From JBNKDD01 sp050288085 (lineage in GTDB: Bacteria; Chloroflexota; Anaerolineae; Aggregatilineales; UBA3940), in the NCBI GenBank assembly GCA_050288085.1, contig JBNKDD010000131.1:1-14861 (forward strand): 14,861 bases of DNA. Direction: 5' to 3'. The position numbers and the translations under genes were made by a program. The notes below the pieces were generated by a model. It saw only the letters and a list, made by a program, of their open reading frames with translations, searched no databases and was not told where the DNA came from. Below, one piece after another: positions 13,706 to 14,861 of this stretch. Positions within the stretch are counted from its first letter, which is position 1; each line of letters begins with the position of its first letter.

Positions 13706-14861
13706 GCGTCATGTAACAAACTATCTACGGATCGGTCTGGTCCTGGTGGCTGGGCTGATCCTTGTCGCTTGTAGGGGTAGAGCGGACAGCGATGCAACCG
13801 GCACGCCTGTACCAACATCAACCCCCTGGCCGACTCTGGCTCCGGTTGAGACCATCGGGCCAACTGTCGATTCGGCGGCAGGAGCCGAATCGGCAGCCGA
13901 AGAAGCAGCCGGTGAGGCCGAGCCGGAAAGCGCATCAAGTGGGCCACAGCTTATTGACCAGTTCCGGGCAGCCCTACGCCCGGATGCGATCTCTATTTTC
14001 CAGCTCGAAGGACATATCGATCACCCGGTGCGGATTGAGGTGATCGTCCTCAACGGGGATGTTGATCCGGCGATTGTCATCAATACGGCAGAGGGAGATC
14101 GGCTGGCTCTTTCGAACAGCGGCGAGATCGGACAGCCGGAGGTGATTGGGCAGTTCCAATTTCCCGGTGATGGGTTCTACGAACTGGGGATTACGACGCT
14201 CAATGAGCCGGGTGAAGTGGGTGTATCCATTTACGAACTAGAACCGGCCCAACTCGCAGGTGGAGGCAGTTTCAGTTCAGATGACGAGCAGTTATTCGGT
14301 ACGATTGAACACCCGTCAAGCTACCACACGTTTCGCGTGCCTCTCGAACGGGGGCAGCGGATCGATTTATATGCCGAAGCGCTCTCCCCTGAACTCGACC
14401 TGCTGTTCGAACTCTACAGCCCACAAGGCGCACTGCTCGAAGCACGAGATGATAATGTCGGCACCGATCCGTATCTATGGAATTATCTTCCCAACCAGGA
14501 CGGTGTATATACCATTGTCCTGAGTAATTTCGATGAGGGAATAGGCGATTATGCCCTGACCGTCAAACCATCGGAGCCAGGACAGGAAGCGGTGATCGGA
14601 ACCCGCACCGAAATCGAATTGATGGCGGCTCCCCGGATCAGCACCTGGCTCACGGTAGAGGGAACCGCCCTGGATGCGGTGCGTGTCGAGGCACGACCGG
14701 TTTCACCGGGAGTTGATCTACAGATTACGATATATGATCCATATGGCAACCGGCTCACCATCGCCAACCAGTTTGGGATCGGTGAACCTGAGCAGCTGAC
14801 AACTATTCAATTCCCCTTTGATGGAACCTACCAGATCGAGTTTTTGACGCTGGAAGAGGGG
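13680..14861 (+). CDS. Second modular PPC-like lipoprotein, paralogue of the preceding gene (3' end outside window)
   Basis: The frame is open from ATG 13680 to the window end, so 394 residues are visible and the C-terminus is missing. The start overlaps the end of the previous gene by 26 nt and has only a weak upstream SD (ACGGG); no other in-frame start precedes the signal peptide. The signal YLRIGLVLVAGLILVAC ends in the lipobox LVAC with Cys31. An Ala/Glu/Pro/Thr-rich linker runs to about residue 88. Modules follow the same order as in the upstream paralogue: A (about 95-187), B (194-296, opening at AGGGSF, with YHTFRVPLERGQRIDLYAEA, ELYSPQG, RDDN, DGVYTIVLSN), then A again (about 305-394: VDLQITIYDPYGN and FPFDGTYQIEF). 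A second B module is expected just past the window. No enzyme motif is seen. Confidence 0.85.
   Translation, partial: MSCCFHDNRRHVTNYLRIGLVLVAGLILVACRGRADSDATGTPVPTSTPWPTLAPVETIGPTVDSAAGAESAAEEAAGEAEPESASSGPQLIDQFRAALRPDAISIFQLEGHIDHPVRIEVIVLNGDVDPAIVINTAEGDRLALSNSGEIGQPEVIGQFQFPGDGFYELGITTLNEPGEVGVSIYELEPAQLAGGGSFSSDDEQLFGTIEHPSSYHTFRVPLERGQRIDLYAEALSPELDLLFELYSPQGALLEARDDNVGTDPYLWNYLPNQDGVYTIVLSNFDEGIGDYALTVKPSEPGQEAVIGTRTEIELMAAPRISTWLTVEGTALDAVRVEARPVSPGVDLQITIYDPYGNRLTIANQFGIGEPEQLTTIQFPFDGTYQIEFLTLEEG

Noticed and set aside
1..14861. CRISPR arrays, insertion sequences, integrases, toxin-antitoxin or defence genes
   Set aside because: No regularly spaced repeats, transposase motifs, terminal inverted repeats or defence-family signatures were seen; the window reads as ordinary chromosome.

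Overview
The window looks like a chromosomal segment of a Chloroflexota bacterium, probably Anaerolineae-like. This is inferred from gene content and style: a GH57-type glycogen branching enzyme with GlgA and GlgC, several lipoproteins with Thr/Pro-rich linkers after the lipid-anchored cysteine, a TPR-rich lipidated lytic transglycosylase, and a TrmI-type tRNA m1A58 methyltransferase. No marker in the window settles the taxonomy. No rRNA, tRNA, insertion sequence, phage gene or CRISPR array was seen.

Layout, left to right. (1) Positions 2-355 hold the end of a DUF4870/Tic20-like membrane protein, followed by two G/C-rich hairpins. (2) Positions 575-5024 hold a compact plus-strand glycogen operon: GH57 branching enzyme, GlgA and GlgC, with gaps of 18 and 13 nt. 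An extended -10 promoter precedes it. Together the three enzymes make ADP-glucose, polymerise it and branch the chain. (3) Positions 5086-8981 hold three minus-strand genes. In transcription order they are a large TPR lipoprotein with a C-terminal SLT lytic transglycosylase domain, a small beta-rich lipoprotein, and a 304-residue protein that looks like a transglutaminase-fold protein without its catalytic Cys and His. (4) A PfkB-family sugar kinase (9074-9988, plus) is divergent from the transglycosylase gene and ends in a perfect 16-bp hairpin. (5) Positions 10046-10896 hold a minus-strand pair: a single-domain CheY-like response regulator and a 158-residue protein of unknown function. (6) Positions 10897-11345 are a 449-nt non-coding stretch with promoter-like elements on both strands. 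(7) Positions 11346-14861 hold a plus-strand operon behind a near-consensus sigma-70 promoter: TrmI, then two overlapping lipoprotein genes built of alternating beta-sandwich modules. The second runs off the window end.

Two things deserve a second look. One is the cysteine-free, apparently dead transglutaminase-fold protein beside the glycogen operon. The other is the pair of lipoproteins with a regular A-B-A-B module pattern, tightly coupled to a tRNA methyltransferase. The rest is well-understood housekeeping content. All calls come from reading the sequence; no database search was possible.
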